Translations under genes and position numbers: made by a program
Part shown: positions 5,612 through 5,812 of the stretch, piece after piece
Layout of the letters: each line of letters starts with the position of its first letter
Position numbering within the stretch: position 1 is the stretch's first letter
The notes under the pieces: generated by a model
What the model was told of the DNA's origin: nothing
Databases searched by the model: none
Seen by the model: the letters and a program-made list of their open reading frames with translations, nothing else
NCBI GenBank assembly: GCA_019246495.1
Contig: JAFAQI010000488.1
Coordinates: 1 to 5,812 of the forward strand
Source: Frankiales bacterium
GTDB lineage: Bacteria; Actinomycetota; Actinomycetes; JAFAQI01
Direction: 5' to 3'
DNA length: 5,812 nt

Positions 5612-5812
5612 CTACAGCACCTCCGGCGCGAGAGAGATGATCTTCATGAAGCGCTTCTCCCGCAGCTCGCGGCCGACCGGACCGAAGATGCGGGTCCCGC
5701 GCGGGTCCCCGCCGTCACGGATGAGCACGGCTGCGTTCTCGTCGAAGCGGATGTAGGAACCGTCAGCGCGACGGCGAGCCTTCGTCGTACGGACGACGAC
5801 CGCCTTGACGAC
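5612..5812 (-). CDS. rplN: 50S ribosomal protein L14 (uL14), C-terminal 66 residues (5' end beyond window)
   Basis: L14 lies at the subunit interface, where it contacts 16S helix 14 and L19. The window contains only its last 66 residues, of about 122 expected. The visible frame starts [20 protein letters not shown], where other L14 proteins have the similar KAVVVRT. It continues with the family signature [20 protein letters not shown] (residues 21-40 of the fragment), then [20 protein letters not shown] and LAPEVL before the TAG stop. The start codon and any upstream promoter are outside the window. The gene is two bases from rplX, whose ribosome-binding site lies in its last codons, so it belongs to the same transcript. 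Confidence 0.97.
   Translation of the reverse strand, partial: VVKAVVVRTTKARRRADGSYIRFDENAAVLIRDGGDPRGTRIFGPVGRELREKRFMKIISLAPEVL

Overview
The window is a stretch of a bacterial ribosomal-protein superoperon (the spc operon) read entirely from the minus strand. In transcription order, from high to low coordinate, it holds rplN (5' end cut off), rplX, rplE, rpsN, rpsH, rplF, rplR, rpsE, rpmD, rplO, secY and adk (3' end cut off). Twelve genes fill nearly all of the sequence, and the longest non-coding spacer is 73 bases. I saw no tRNA, rRNA, mobile element, CRISPR array or intrinsic terminator.

The organism is most likely a high-G+C Gram-positive (Actinomycetota). The sequence is strongly G+C rich and codons mostly end in G or C. 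GTG starts are used for secY, rplO and probably rpsH. S8 begins [10 protein letters not shown] as in Streptomyces relatives, S14 is the short zinc-binding type, S5 carries a Gly/Arg/Glu-rich N-terminal tail, and secY is followed directly by adk. Genus cannot be assigned from the sequence alone.

Region by region: 4705-5812 holds the 3' part of L14, then L24 and L5, packed with a 2-base gap and a 1-base TGATG overlap. 4044-4701 holds S14 and S8, separated by a 66- to 73-base leader containing a GNRA-capped hairpin just upstream of the S8 ribosome-binding site. A second, stronger hairpin is encoded in the last codons of rpsH, just before rplF. 2275-4024 holds L6, L18, S5 and L30. 1832-2272 holds L15. 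After the 73-base spacer, 442-1758 encodes the SecY translocase channel and 1-428 encodes adenylate kinase.

The genes form one growth-linked unit: ten ribosomal proteins, the membrane channel that receives nascent chains from ribosomes, and the enzyme that keeps adenine nucleotides in balance. Most starts have strong Shine-Dalgarno sequences (AGGAGG or close), often inside the end of the upstream gene, and most gaps are 1-26 bases, which fits translational coupling.

The gene content is ordinary and I do not see a new biological system. The points worth a second look are small: a lone pair of cysteines in the two neighbouring outside loops of SecY, two intra-operon RNA hairpins flanking rpsH, an 8-codon mini-ORF bridging rplR and rpsE, and a concentration of Cys-ribbon motifs in L24, S14 and the Adk lid.
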